Assembly: GCA_011799875.1 (NCBI GenBank)
Contig: CM022297.1
Span: 368,013,105-368,077,104 of the forward strand
Reading direction: 5' to 3'
Origin: Thinopyrum elongatum
Lineage: Eukaryota; Streptophyta; Magnoliopsida; Poales; Poaceae
Length of the DNA stretch: 64,000 bases
Shown here: one piece after another, positions 20,441 through 31,189 of the stretch
Numbering within the stretch: the first letter of the stretch is position 1
How the letters are laid out: each line of letters begins with the position of its first letter
Notes under the pieces: generated by a model
The model's database searches: none
The model's input: only the letters and a program-made list of their open reading frames with translations
Told to the model about the DNA's origin: nothing
Position numbers and translations under genes: made by a program

Positions 20441-22500
20441 CAACCCATGATTTAACTACTCGCATGCATGCAGTGGAGTAGTAATGTCATTCTCAACTAT
20501 TTCCTCCCTCACGTCCACTCAATTTGCATGCGCTGTATTAATTGACCATTAATTAAGTGAATGACTTTACACGCGTCAAATTATCACATGGGGTGGATCT
20601 TCATAGAAAAATGCGTCCCACCGTGTACCCGCGTGTGCGTGTGTGCACATCTTCGCTTCGTGCACGTACTGCCAGTGTGCGTGAGAGAGGACGAGTACAT
20701 TCTTCTGGAACCAGCAGCACGTCACTGTGATCAATCCACACAAGAAGGTCGCGGCAACACCTCCACATGTGCCACGTGGCTTCATGGATTCCCCCCACAT
20801 CATTTTAATCATAATATATTAACAGAAAAAGGGAGAGACACACTGCGTAGCGTGCCATTAGAATTCTAATTTTACGTGTTTTGCACATACTGGAAGTACT
20901 AGTAAGGTACACATGCATTGCACGCATGAGATTTGGCAACCAAATTATGAATAAACACCACACTATAGCATTAAGCTTTGAGTCATATATGCATGATGTA
21001 GATGTTCGTTTAATTCTTATAGTTCATCCCATTCAAAACCAATTAGTTTTTATAAAAAAGTTAATCTATTTTAAGATTCATGGAATTGTGCGTTGTAAAG
21101 CATAAAGTAAAAACAAATAATGGCAATTCATCTAGAATTTTTTTGGGCAATTATGATATGGAAGATTCTATAACAAAGGAGAAAATTTTGCTAATCCTTT
21201 ATGGGGAGGGCCAATTCATCAACTTAAACCATTTTACCAGCAATTGATATACTGATCACATTCATATTAGCCTCAATACAGTGATGTTAGGGGGGCCATG
21301 GCCCTTGTTGCCCCCTGTCTCGCCACTATGCGCGCGTCTGAGAGATGAAGCGGAAGGCATGGATGATGAGAGGGAGACGATGGATAGATAATGTGTATGT
21401 ATTAGCTGTGTAGTCCTATATAGAGAGGTAGATTTGATCGATGTGTACGTGGGAAAGAGCAGGGTGAGACCTGACTAGAGATATAGATCGATCGGTTTGT
21501 GTGGAAAACTGGGAAAGACCTAACTATATATACACACACATAGAGGAACATCGATCATTGTGCATGCATGTGAGAGATAAAGAATGGCCGAAGTGATGAA
21601 GAGGGGGAGGTCTGTGTGTGCATGCATGGGAGACCGACCTGAAGAAAAAGATTGCGTGTGTGCGATGGATAATGCCGAGTGGTAGTGTGTGTGCATATGC
21701 ATGCACGACAGAAAGTAAGTGGTACAACTATAAAGAGAAGACAATTGTGTGGGTGTAAAAGACTTGGTGAGGTCATAATCAATGTAAAGTTGAATTCAAA
21801 TATTTGAATAAGAGATCATGATGTTTGAAACCCATGCATGCATGAATATAATTGAGATATGCGTGGTGTGGTTTTGAAATGAGCATGCTATATTGTATAC
21901 ACATTGAACAAGGTCAAACTGATTTGAATTTGAGATACCGATGGCAGGCATCGTTTGGCGACATTGCATCCATGCATGGACACACTATTCAAATTGGAGA
22001 TGATGGGTGGCTTTGGCAGCACATATCTAAATGGTGTGTGTGTGTGTGTTTGTGTGTGTGTGTTGTGCGTGTTAAACACATTTTACATAGTATCATACAT
22101 GGTTTAGATTCCGAACATCTAGCTAGAGCATACATGTACTATGATTTGAATTCAACATAAAATGGATACATATATTTGAATTTGAGATCGTATGTACATG
22201 TAGTTCATATTTATATGGGAATTTACTACTCTCATATTCATGTCATGTGTTGTGAGGATAATATTTAGATGGTTGTATAACTAACCCGAGTACAATCCCA
22301 TTCAAATAGGGAAAATGTACTCAAATTTAGTCCATATGCTAGACAGTAGGAAATGTTTTTTTATTGTTGAGGGAAGTGCAAATTGATTTGGTACTGTACA
22401 CGTTAAGCTTGTTGTCCTGATTTTTTTATTTTTTTCTCTTGTTTTTGAATGGCATTTCTAGTAATAATATAGTAAAACGGGACATGGCTCTCTCTAGTGG
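20441..22500. other. AT-rich non-coding DNA
   Basis: No supported gene on either strand; frames here are short and unlike known proteins. It includes TGCATG-rich stretches (21540-21730) and a TG microsatellite at 22034-22063. It may be ordinary intergenic DNA or the undetected left end of the CACTA element. Confidence 0.4.
22034..22063. repeat. TG dinucleotide microsatellite
   Basis: About 14 TG units with one interruption (TTTG). Confidence 0.9.
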
Positions 22501-22539
22501 GGTGTGAATTGTCTTTTTTTTGTACACGTTAAGCTTGTT
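22395..22539. repeat. Direct 19-bp repeat flanking a short segment
   Basis: TGTACACGTTAAGCTTGTT occurs at 22395-22413 and again at 22521-22539, 126 bp apart, in the same orientation. It may be the footprint of a small insertion or a local duplication. Confidence 0.6.
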
Positions 22540-23089
22540 CTCCCCAAATTTCAAGCCACGCCTTGTTATGCCAAAATTTCAAGCTAGCATCTCTGTCTAT
22601 CGTGTTGTGAAACTCCCGCCTCTTCAACCCGCGCCTTGTTATCCCGAAATTTTAAGATATCTCATTGTCTCGTTGTGCTCCGAAAACTCCCTCCATCTCA
22701 ACCCGCGCCTTGCTATCCCAAAATTACAACGCGCGCGAAAACTCCCACCTCCTGCGAAATCCTGACACGTGAAATTCCTGTGATACCCTTGAACCAAAAG
22801 AACCGCCTAGTTGAAATCGGTGGGGGTACTTTCGTAACTTACCCCACATTTTGGACAAGCGCGTCTCTAAACCATGGTTCCCCCTCCCATCCCCTCTGCC
22901 CCCCATTCGTACACCGAGGCCGCAAAAACCCGCGAAGCCCCACACCCTCCTCCGTCCACCACCCAGCCGGAGCCTCTTCCCCGATGACATCGTCCATCGT
23001 AACAGCTCGACGTCCCTCATCCACCGCACCGGATGAGGATCCGTCGTTGATCTCATCATCCAGCCGGTTCAGCCACCCCGTCCTCCACT

Positions 23090-23231
23090 TCCAAGGAGCT
23101 GCCCCGACGTTCACCTCGTCTATTGCGCCACCTCCATTCCCACACCGCCGTCTTCACTTGCACCACCGGAAGAGCAGCACCATCACCGATTCCTCGGATG
23201 AAGCTGAGGCCTAATCGGTGCCACCAAAGAG
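23090..23231 (+). pseudogene. Exon A of the CACTA-borne gene
   Basis: Ends with the splice donor AAAGAG|GT at 23231 (phase 1). The last 11 codons read MKLRPNRCHQR, matching in position and pattern the ends of exons B (MMLRSTWLRQR) and C (MTLRTTRVRKR). Upstream in the same frame KELPRRSP resembles ELLQRR of exon B. The acceptor or true start of this exon is not clear, and no ATG-started long frame covers it, so it may be damaged or an internal exon. Confidence 0.5.
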
Positions 23232-23390
23232 GTTCTACACTAATCGCTGCATTTTCTTCTTGATTCGATCTCACTGTGCTGCCGGCGCTTGGTCCCGAGC
23301 CGCCATGGCGGGACTCCATCTACAGCGGCGTCGCCGGCCACTTCCTCCACGGCGTCTCTCCCTCAGCGGCGACGTCGACATCAGTAGGAG

Positions 23391-23720
23391 CTGCTGCTGC
23401 TACTCCGGCTCTCACTGGCACTACAGCTGCTTCGGCTCTCGCTCGCGCTGCTGCTCTGCTCTTGCTCTTGGTCCCCTACCTGGTCTGCTCTTGCTCTTGC
23501 TCGCGCTATTGCTCTTGCTCTTGCTCTTACTTGCGCTGCTGCTCTACTCTTTCTCGCGCTGCTGCTGCATGAGCAGCAGCTCCGGCTGTCGCTCGAGCTC
23601 CTGCTGCTACTACCCGAGATGCTGCTACATGACCAGCTGCCCCGACTCTCGCACGCGATGCTGCTCTGGGCGCTGCTCCTGCTGCACGACCAGCTGCCCC
23701 GGCTACTCTCTGGTACTACA
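23391..23720. repeat. CTG/GCT-rich low-complexity stretch
   Basis: Irregular runs of GCTGCT, TGCTCT and CTCTTG. It creates long leucine/serine/cysteine frames in several phases that are not genes. Confidence 0.75.
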
Positions 23721-23819
23721 TTCCCTGCCAGAGCGGCTATCGATTTAGATCACTGCTACCCTGCCACTAGTGCTCGAGGGGGCAAAACTATTAGTGCACT
23801 GCTTTTCTGCTACTAGTGC

Positions 23820-23918
23820 GTTCAGTTTCGACAGTAAAATTCAGTTTCGACAGCAAAATTCAGCATCGACAGTAAAATTCAGCATCGACAGTTAAATTCA
23901 GTTTCGACAGTTAAGTTC
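23820..23918 (+). repeat. 19-bp minisatellite
   Basis: About five units of TTCAGTTTCGACAGTAAAA, alternating GTTTCG and GCATCG variants, inside the intron before exon B. Confidence 0.85.
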
Positions 23919-24039
23919 AGAGATGAGCGGCTGATGTATTTTACATCTAACACTTTGTGGTTATGTATTTTACATCATCTATTGGAGATGGTATTAGAAT
24001 TCCACTCAGGTTTACATTGTCTCTCTTGTCCTGCTTCAG

Positions 24040-24175
24040 CCTCGTCGTCGTACAACTCATCGGAGTTGCTCCAACGACGAAACCCTCCATCACAGCGAAG
24101 TAGTACCCTCGGCTCCATCTCCAGATGCCTAAGGTCTTCTTCCCCTCCTCCGACAGCCACATCAGCCGCAACATC
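24040..24175 (+). pseudogene. Exon B of the CACTA-borne gene, 5' half, cut by the Tat element
   Basis: The acceptor TGCTTCAG ends at 24039. The frame reads SSELLQRRNPP ... CLRSSSPPPTATSAATS, close to exon C (AQLLQRKKGSP ... LRSSSLPPAATTTA). At 24175 the reading is broken by the retrotransposon LTR. The rest of the exon is at 52385-52434, and the phase is 1 at both ends. Confidence 0.65.
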
Positions 24176-24424
24176 TGTCGTGGGAATGAGTCTGACAGTA
24201 GAGGTAGGGGGTACGTAGGAGAGGGTAGAGTCCTAGCTACGGCGAGGTTGTACGCATAGTTTTACGAGTTCAGGCCCCTCTCAGAGGAGGTAACAGCCCT
24301 ACGTCTCGGTGCCGCGGAGGCCTTGTCGATTGGAGTACTGAATAGTTACAAGGGGTGCGAACCCTTATGCAGGAGGGAAGGGGTGGCTTATATAGAGTAC
24401 GCCGACCCCTCGCAGCCCTCCATT
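24176..24424 (-). repeat. Left (3') LTR of the Tat element, outer piece
   Basis: Matches 51790-52038 of the right LTR. It is interrupted after CCATT, the copia target site, and continues at 32939. Confidence 0.9.
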
Positions 24425-26092
24425 TGTTGGAAATATGCCCTAGAGGCAATAATAAATTGGTTACATGTGTGGATACATAGACAACAACATGTCCCTAGTA
24501 AGCCTCTACCGGACTAGCTCGTTGATCAAAGATGGCTATGGTTTCCTAGCCATGGACATGAGTTGTCATTTGATAACGGGATCACATCATTAGGAGAATG
24601 ATGTGATGGACAAGACCCAAACTATAAACGTAGCATATGATCGTGTCAAGTTTATTGCTATCATTTTCTGCATGTCAAGTATATGTTCCTATGACCATGA
24701 GATCATGCAACTCACTGACACCGGAGGAGTACCTTGTGTGTACCAAACATCGCAACGTAACTGGGTGACTATAAAGGTGCTCTACAGGTATCTCCGAGGG
24801 TGTCTGTTGAGTTGGCATGGATCAAGACTGGGATTTGTCACTCCGTATGACGGAGAGGTATCTCAGGGCCCACTCGGTAATACAACATCACAAGAAGCTT
24901 GCAAGCAATGTGACTAATGGTTTAGCCACGGGATCTTGTATTACAGAACGAGTAAAGAGACTTGCCGGTAACGAGATTGAACTAGGTATGAAGATACCGA
25001 CGATCGAATCTCGGGCAAGTAACATACCGATAGACAAAGGGAACTACATATGGGATTAGCTGAATCCTTGACACTGAGGTTCGACCGATAAGATCTTCAT
25101 AGAATATGTAGGAACCATTATGGGCATCCAGGTCCTATTGGTTATTGACCGTAGAGGTGTCTCGGTCATGTCTGCATAGTTCTCGAACCCGCAGGGTCTA
25201 CACACTTAATGTTTGGTGATGATATAAGTATAGTTGAGTCATTATGGTGGTTACCGAAGGTTGTTCGGAGTCCCGGATGAGATCCCAGACATGATGAGGA
25301 ACTCCGGAATGGTCCGGAGGTGAAGATTGATATATTGGACAAAGGGTATTGGACTCCGGAATTGTTCCGGGGGTACCGGGTGATGACCAGTGCCACCGAA
25401 AGGGGTTTCGAGGGGCCCCATGGGCCAAGGGGAGGGGGCAAACCAGCCCACTAAGGGGCTGAGCGCCCCCTTCACCCCATCTCATGTAACCAGGAGGGTT
25501 GGGGGTGCCCCCCTAGGGTTTCCCACCTCCCGCCTTGGGGGGCAAGTCACCCTAGGGGTGATCCCATCTGCCCTGGCCGCCGCCCCCCAGGGGAAACCCT
25601 AGGGGCGCCACCCCCTCCTCCCTTCCCCTATATAAAGAGAGGTAGAGAGAGGGCAGCCAGACCCCGAGAACACATCTCTACGCCACGGTGCTGCCTCTCC
25701 TCCTCCTCGCCTCCATCTTCTTCTCCGTAGTGCTTAGCGAAGCTCTGCGGAGATTTCTCCACCACCACCGCCACCACGCCGTCGTGCTGTCGGAGGACTC
25801 GAGCTACAACTTCACCATCACTCGCTGGATCGAGGAGGTGAAGGCGTCATCAAGTCGTACGTGTGTTGAACGCGGAGGTGCCATCCGTTCGGCACTAGAT
25901 CGGAGTTCGCGGGACGGATCGTGATTGGATCGCGAAGACGTTCGACTACATCAACCGCGTTTCTTAACGCTTCCGCTTAGCGATCTACAAGGGTATGTAG
26001 ATGCAATCTCTCCTCTCATAGATGGTCATCTCCTAGATTGGATCTTGGTGAGCATAGGGAAATTTTAGTTTCCCATGCAACGTTCCCCAACA
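24425..26092 (+). repeat. 5' LTR of the copia element (1668 bp)
   Basis: Lacks about 72 bp near its start (after AAATTGGTTA, 24460-24465) that the 3' LTR retains. It contains a TATA box at 25628-25636 (CTATATAAAGAG). Confidence 0.9.
25628..25636 (+). promoter_or_regulatory. TATA box in the copia 5' LTR
   Basis: TATATAAAG in CCCCTATATAAAGAGAGG; the 3' LTR has the equivalent TATATATAG near 32470. Confidence 0.7.
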
Positions 26093-26093
26093 G

Positions 26094-26105
26094 TGGTATC
26101 AGAGC
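26094..26105 (+). other. Primer-binding site of the copia element
   Basis: TGGTATCAGAGC, initiator tRNA-Met type, one base after the 5' LTR end at 26092. Confidence 0.95.
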
Positions 26106-27470
26106 TAGGTCTATGTGTAGATGACATCATGAGTAGAACACAAAGGAGTTTGTGGGCATTGATATTCAGATTGCTTCCTTCCTTGGTCTTTTCTTGATTC
26201 GGCGGTATTGTGGGATGAAGCGGCTCAGACCAACTTTACATGTCCACGTACATGAGACCGGTTCCATCGACAGACATGTGACTTTGTTGCATAAAGATGG
26301 CTGGCGGGTGTCTGTCTCTCCCACCTTAGTTGAATCGGATTCGACAAAGGCGGTCCTTGTAGAAGGTTAAATAGAAACTTGCATATCACCGTTGTGGCTT
26401 TGCGTAGGTAAGAATCGTTCTTGCTAGATACCCATAGCAGCCACGTAAAACATGCAACAACAATTAGAGGACGTCTAACTTGTTTTTGCAGGGTATGTTA
26501 TGATATGATATGGCCAAAGACATGATGAATATATTTGATGTATGAGATGATCATGTTTGTAATAGTTTATATCGACTTGCATGTCGATGCATACGGCAAC
26601 CGGCAGGAGCCATAGGGTTGTCTTTAATTATTGTATGACCTGCATGTCAATCATTAAGCGCTATGTAATGCTTTACTTTATCGCTAAGCGATAGCAATAG
26701 TAGTAGAAGCATGGTTTGCGTGACAACCCCGATGGCGACACGATGATGGAGATCATGGTGTCATGCCGGTGACGATGGAGATCATGCCGGTGCTTTGGAG
26801 ATGGAGATCAAAAGCACGAGTTGATGGCCATATCATGTCACTTATGATTTGCATGTGATGTTAATCCTTTTATGCATCTTATTTTGCTTAGGATGACGGT
26901 AGCATTATAAGGTGATCCCTCACTAAAATTTCAAGATAAAATTGTGTTCTCCCCAAGTGTGCACCGTTGCGAAAGTTCGTCGTTTCGAAGCACCACGTGA
27001 TGATCGGGTGTGATAGACTCTACGTTCACATACAACGGGTGCAAGCCAGTTTTGCACATGCGGAATACTTGGGTTAAACTTGACGAGCCTAGCATGTACA
27101 TACATGGCCTCGGAACACAAGAGACCAAAAGGTCGAACATGAGTCATATAGTAGATATGATCAACATGGAGATGTTCACCATTGAAACCACCTCATCTCA
27201 CGTGATGATCGGACTTGGGTTGGTGAATTTGGATCATGTTACACTCGGATGACCGGAGGGATGTCAATTTGAGTGGGAGTTTTTAAGTAATATGATTAAT
27301 TGAACTCATTTATCATGAACAATAGTCTAAGTTGTCTTTGCAAATTATGTTGTAGATCAATAGCTCGCGCTATAGCTCCCAGTTTTAACACGTTCCTAGA
27401 GAAAGACTAAGTTGAAAAATATTGTAAGCAATTATGCGGACTAGGTCCGTAGTCTGAGGATTGTCCTCAC
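26106..27470 (+). other. Copia 5' leader
   Basis: Long untranslated leader typical of the BARE1 group; no supported gene. Confidence 0.6.
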
Positions 27471-28140
27471 TGCTGCATAGAAGGCTTATGTCCTTGATGC
27501 ACCGCTCGGTGTGCCAATCCCTTTAGCGTCGTGTGTGGATGTTGTGAACATCTGGCAGACACGTTCTAATTACTACTTGATAGTTTAGTGCGCCATGCTT
27601 TACGGCTTAGAATATGGGCTCCTAAGGCGTTTTGAACACCATGAAACATATGAGATGTTCTAAGAGCTGAAATTGGTATTTTAGGCTCATGCCCGTGTTG
27701 AGAGGTATGAGACCTCTTACAAGTTCTTTGCCTACAAGATGGAGGAGAGTAGCTTAGCCAGTGAGCATGTGCTCAGAATGTCTGGGTGCTACAATCGCTT
27801 GAATCAAGTGGGAGTTAATCTTCCAGATAAGAAAGTGATTGACAGAGTTCTCCAGACACTATCACTAAGCTACTAGAACTTTGTGATGAACTATAACATG
27901 CAAGGGATGGAGATGATCCCGGAGTAGTTCGCGGTAGGCCACGGAGGTAGAAATCAAGAAGGAGCATCAAGTGTTGATGGTTAACAAGACCACTGGTTTC
28001 AAGAAGGGCAAGGGCAAGAAGGGAAACTTCATGAATGGCAAGCCAGTTGCTGCTCCAGTGAAGAAACCCAAGGTTGAACCCAAACCCGAGACTAAGTGCT
28101 TCTATTGTAAGGGGAACGGTCGCTGGTAGCGGAACTACCC
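27471..28140 (+). pseudogene. Gag of the copia element
   Basis: Broken frames read KAYVLDAPLGVP near 27483 and YETSYKFFAYKMEESSLASE near 27700, followed by LPDKKVIDRVLQTL, the usual gag (UBN2-like) pattern of this group. The zinc knuckle at about 28097-28140 starts CFYCKGNGRW, then a stop, and ends RNYP. The histidine and the last cysteine of CCHC are lost. Confidence 0.75.
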
Positions 28141-28395
28141 CAAATACTTGGTAGATAAGAAGGCTGGCAACTTCAACAAGAGTATATTTGATATACGTGT
28201 TATTGATGTGTACCTTACTAGTACTCCTAGTAGCACCTGGGTATTAGATGCCGGTTCAGTTGCTAACATTGGTAACTCGAAACAAAAGCTACGGAATAAA
28301 CGGAGACTAGCTAAGGGCGAGGTGATGATGTGTGTTGGAAGTGTTTCCAAGGTTGATGTGATCACCATCGCACGCTCCCTCTACCTTCGAGATTA
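28141..28395 (+). pseudogene. Copia aspartic protease fragment
   Basis: The frame from 28148 contains STWVLDAGSVANI, where copia proteases have DTGS; here it is DAGS. It stops at 28394-28396. Confidence 0.7.
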
Positions 28396-29232
28396 GTGTT
28401 GAACCTAGATAAATGTTATTTGGTGTCTGTGTTGAGCATGAACATGATTAGATCGTGTTTATTGCAATACGGTTATTCATTTAAGTCAAAGAATAATGGT
28501 TATTCTGTTTACATGAATAATACCTTCTATGTTCATGCACCCAAGGTGAATGGTTTATTGAATCTCGATCGTAGTGATACACATGTTCATAACATTAAGG
28601 ACAAAAGATGTAGAGTTGATAATGATAATACCACTTTCTTGTGGCGCTGCCGCTTAGATCAAATTGGTGTAAAGCGCATGAATAAACTCCATGCTGATGT
28701 TTTTTTGGAGTCACTTGGTTTTTAATCACTTGACACATGTGAACCATGCCTCATGGGCAAGATGACTAGAACCCCATTTTCCGGAACAATGGAACGGGCA
28801 ATTGACTTGTTGGAAATCATACATACTGATGTGTGTGGTCCGATGAGTGTTAACGCGCGCGGTGGATATTGTTACTTTCTCACTTTCACCGATGATTTGA
28901 GTAGATATGGGTATATTTACTTGATGAAGCATGAGTCTGAAATGTTTGAAAAGTTCAAGCAATTTCAGAGTGAAGTTGAGAATCATCGTAACAAGAAGAT
29001 CAAATTCCTACGATCTGATCGAAAGGGAGAGTATCTGAGTTTTGAGTTTGGCAATCACTTAAGACAATGTGGAATTGTTTCACAACTGACGCCGCCTGGA
29101 ACACCTCAGCGCAATGGTGTGTCCGAACGTCGTAATCGTACCTTATTGGATATGGTGCGTTCTATGATGTCTCTTGCCAATATATCACTATCGTTTTGGG
29201 GTTATGCATTAGTGACAACTACATTCACTTAA
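28396..29232 (+). pseudogene. Copia pre-integrase and integrase core
   Basis: 28396-28725 carries the GAG-pre-integrase segment (LWRCRLDQIGVKRMNKLH) with the zinc-binding histidine region. 28753-29232 carries the integrase core: first D in IIHTDVCGPM, second D in LRSDRKGEY (normally RGGEY), and E in NGVSERRNRTLL. Stops between and after the pieces (28723-28725, 29230-29232) disable it. Confidence 0.9.
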
Positions 29233-29298
29233 TATAGGGCACCATCTAAATCCGTTGAGACGATACCGTATGAATTATGGTTTGGCAAGAAACCTAAG

Positions 29299-30069
29299 TT
29301 GTCGTTTCTTAAGGTTTGGGGCTGCGACGCTTATGTGAAAAGGCTTCAGCCTGATAAGCTCGAACCCAAAGCGGACAAATGGATCTTCATAGGATACCCA
29401 AAGGAGATGATTGGGCATACCTTCTATCTCAGATCCGAGGGCAAAGTGTTTGTCGCTAAGAACGGGTCCTTTCTCGAGAAGGAGTTTCTCTCGAAAGAAT
29501 TGAGTGGGAGGAAGATAGAACTTGATGAGGTTGTTGAACCTTTAGTTCAACCAGTGAGTAGTGAAGTGCAGAAAGATGTTTCTGTGACACCTATGTCAGT
29601 TGAAGAGGAAGCTAATGATAGTGATCATGAAGTTCCAGATCAAGTTACTATCGAACCTCGTAGGTCAACAAGGATACGTACTACTCCTGAGTGGTATGGT
29701 AACCCTGTCTTAGAGGTCATGTTGTTGGAAAATGATGAACCTACAAGCTATGGAGAAGCGATGGTGGGCCCGGATGCCAACAAATGGCTAGGAGCCATGA
29801 AATCCGAGATAGGATCCATGTATGAGAATAAAGTATGGACTTTGGTGGACTTGCCCGATGATCGGCAAGCCATTGAGAATAAATGGATCTTTAAGAAGAA
29901 GATAGACGCTGATGGTAATGTCACCATTTGTAGAGCTCGACTTGTCGCAAAGGGTTTCCGACAAGTTCAAGGAGTTGACTATGATGAGACTTTCTCACTC
30001 ATAGCGATGCTAAAGTCTGTTGGAATTATGTTAGCAGTTGCTGCATTTTATATTTATGAAATCTGGTAG
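29299..30069 (+). pseudogene. Copia integrase C-terminus and start of reverse transcriptase
   Basis: A 256-codon open stretch: integrase C-terminal part (LKVWGCDAYVKRLQPDKLEPK, then FIGYPKEMIGHTFYL), an acidic spacer, then the RT start (ENKWIFKKKIDADGN and RLVAKGFRQVQGVDYDETF). It ends at a stop at 30067-30069 where copia RTs normally read EIWQMDVKTAF. Confidence 0.9.
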
Positions 30070-30990
30070 ATGGATGTCAAAACAAAGTTTCCTTGACGGT
30101 TTCCGTGAGGAAAGGTTGTATGTGATACAACCAGAAGGTTTTGTCGATCCTAAGGATGCTAAAAGGTATGCAAGCTCCAGCGATCCTTCTATGGACTGGA
30201 GCAAGCATCTCGGAGTTGGAATATATGCTTTGATGAGGTGATCGAAGCTTGTGGGTTTATACAAAGTTTACAAGAAACCTGTATTTACAAGAAAGTGAGT
30301 GGGAGCCCTACAACATTTCTGATAAGTATATGTGGATGACATATTGTTGATCGGAAATGATGTAGAATTTTTGGAAAGCATAAAGGGTTGTTTGAAAGGT
30401 GTTTTTCAAGGAAGACCTGGGTAAAACTGCTTACATATTGGGCATCAATATCTATAGAAATAGATTAAGACGCCTGATAAGACTTTCACAGAGCACATAC
30501 CTTGGCATGATTTTGAAGGAGTTCAAAATGGATCAGTCAAAGAAGGAGTTCTTGCCTGAGTGGTAAGGTGTGAAGTTGAGTGAGACTCAAAGCTCGACCA
30601 CGGCAGAAGAAGAAAAAGGACGAAGGTCATCCCCTATGCCTTAGCCATAGGCTCTATACGGTATGCCATGCTATGTACCGCACCTACGGCGTGCCTTGCC
30701 ACGTGTCTGGCAAGGGGGTACAAAAGTGACCCAGGAGTGGATCACTGGACAGCGGTCAAAATTGTCCTTTGAGGAATAAGGAAATGTTTCTCGATTATGG
30801 AGGTGATAAAGAGTTTGGCGTAAAAGGTTACATCGATGCAAGCTTTAACACCTATCCGGATGACTCTGAGTAGCAAACCGGATACGTATAGTGGAGCAAC
30901 CATTTGGAATAGCTCCAAGTGGAGCATGGCAGCAACATCTACAATATGACATAGAGATTTGCGAAGTACATACAGATCTGAATGTTGCAG
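30070..30990 (+). pseudogene. Copia reverse transcriptase palm and RNase H remnants
   Basis: Short pieces: RLYVIQPEGFVDPKDA near 30115, a deletion, then YVDDILLIGND (the catalytic YxDD box) at about 30328, and PYALAIGSIRYAMLC near 30635 from the RNase H region. Many stops. The section between the QPEGF motif and YVDD is shortened relative to the family. Confidence 0.8.
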
Positions 30991-31039
30991 ACCCATTGAC
31001 TAAAACCTCTCTCACAAGCATAACATGATCAAACCCCAG

Positions 31040-31180
31040 AACTCATTGAGTGTTAATCACATGGTGATGTGAACTAGATTATTGACTCTAGTAAACTCTT
31101 TGGGTGTTAGTCACATGGCGATGTGAACTATGAGTGTTAATCACATGACGGTGTGAACTAGATTATTGACTCTAGTGCAA
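31040..31180 (+). repeat. Tandem repeats in the copia 3' untranslated region
   Basis: Three units of GAGTGTTAATCACATGG(T/C)GATGTGAACTA with a spacer ATTATTGACTCTAG, followed by the polypurine tract CAAGTGGGAGA just before the 3' LTR at 31190. Confidence 0.8.
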
Positions 31181-31189
31181 GTGGGAGAC

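Larger units (their letters stand above)
22540..24175 (+). mobile_element. Left part of the CACTA transposon (left boundary not found)
   Basis: This segment is joined to 52380-58382 once the Tat retrotransposon is removed: its last coding stretch continues in frame across the insertion. It contains exon A and the 5' half of exon B of the element's gene, a CTG/GCT-rich stretch and a minisatellite. I could not find a CACTA terminus to the left, so the start given is only where coding-like, GC-rich DNA begins. Confidence 0.55.

Noticed and set aside
20561..20869. 102-codon plus-strand frame overlapping 78- and 65-codon minus frames
   Set aside because: No known motif, overlapping frames on both strands, no promoter.
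22636..23214. 192-codon plus-strand frame
   Set aside because: Overlaps exon A in a different phase; proline/serine-rich composition with no landmark, and the exon A frame is the one supported by exons B and C. It could still hold an upstream exon.
23218..23748. 176-codon leucine/cysteine-rich plus-strand frame
   Set aside because: Made of CTG/GCT low-complexity DNA in an intron of the CACTA gene, with other long frames overlapping.
24603..25059. Frames of 104 and 80 codons, repeated at 31440-31896
   Set aside because: They lie in the copia LTRs and are conserved only as LTR sequence.
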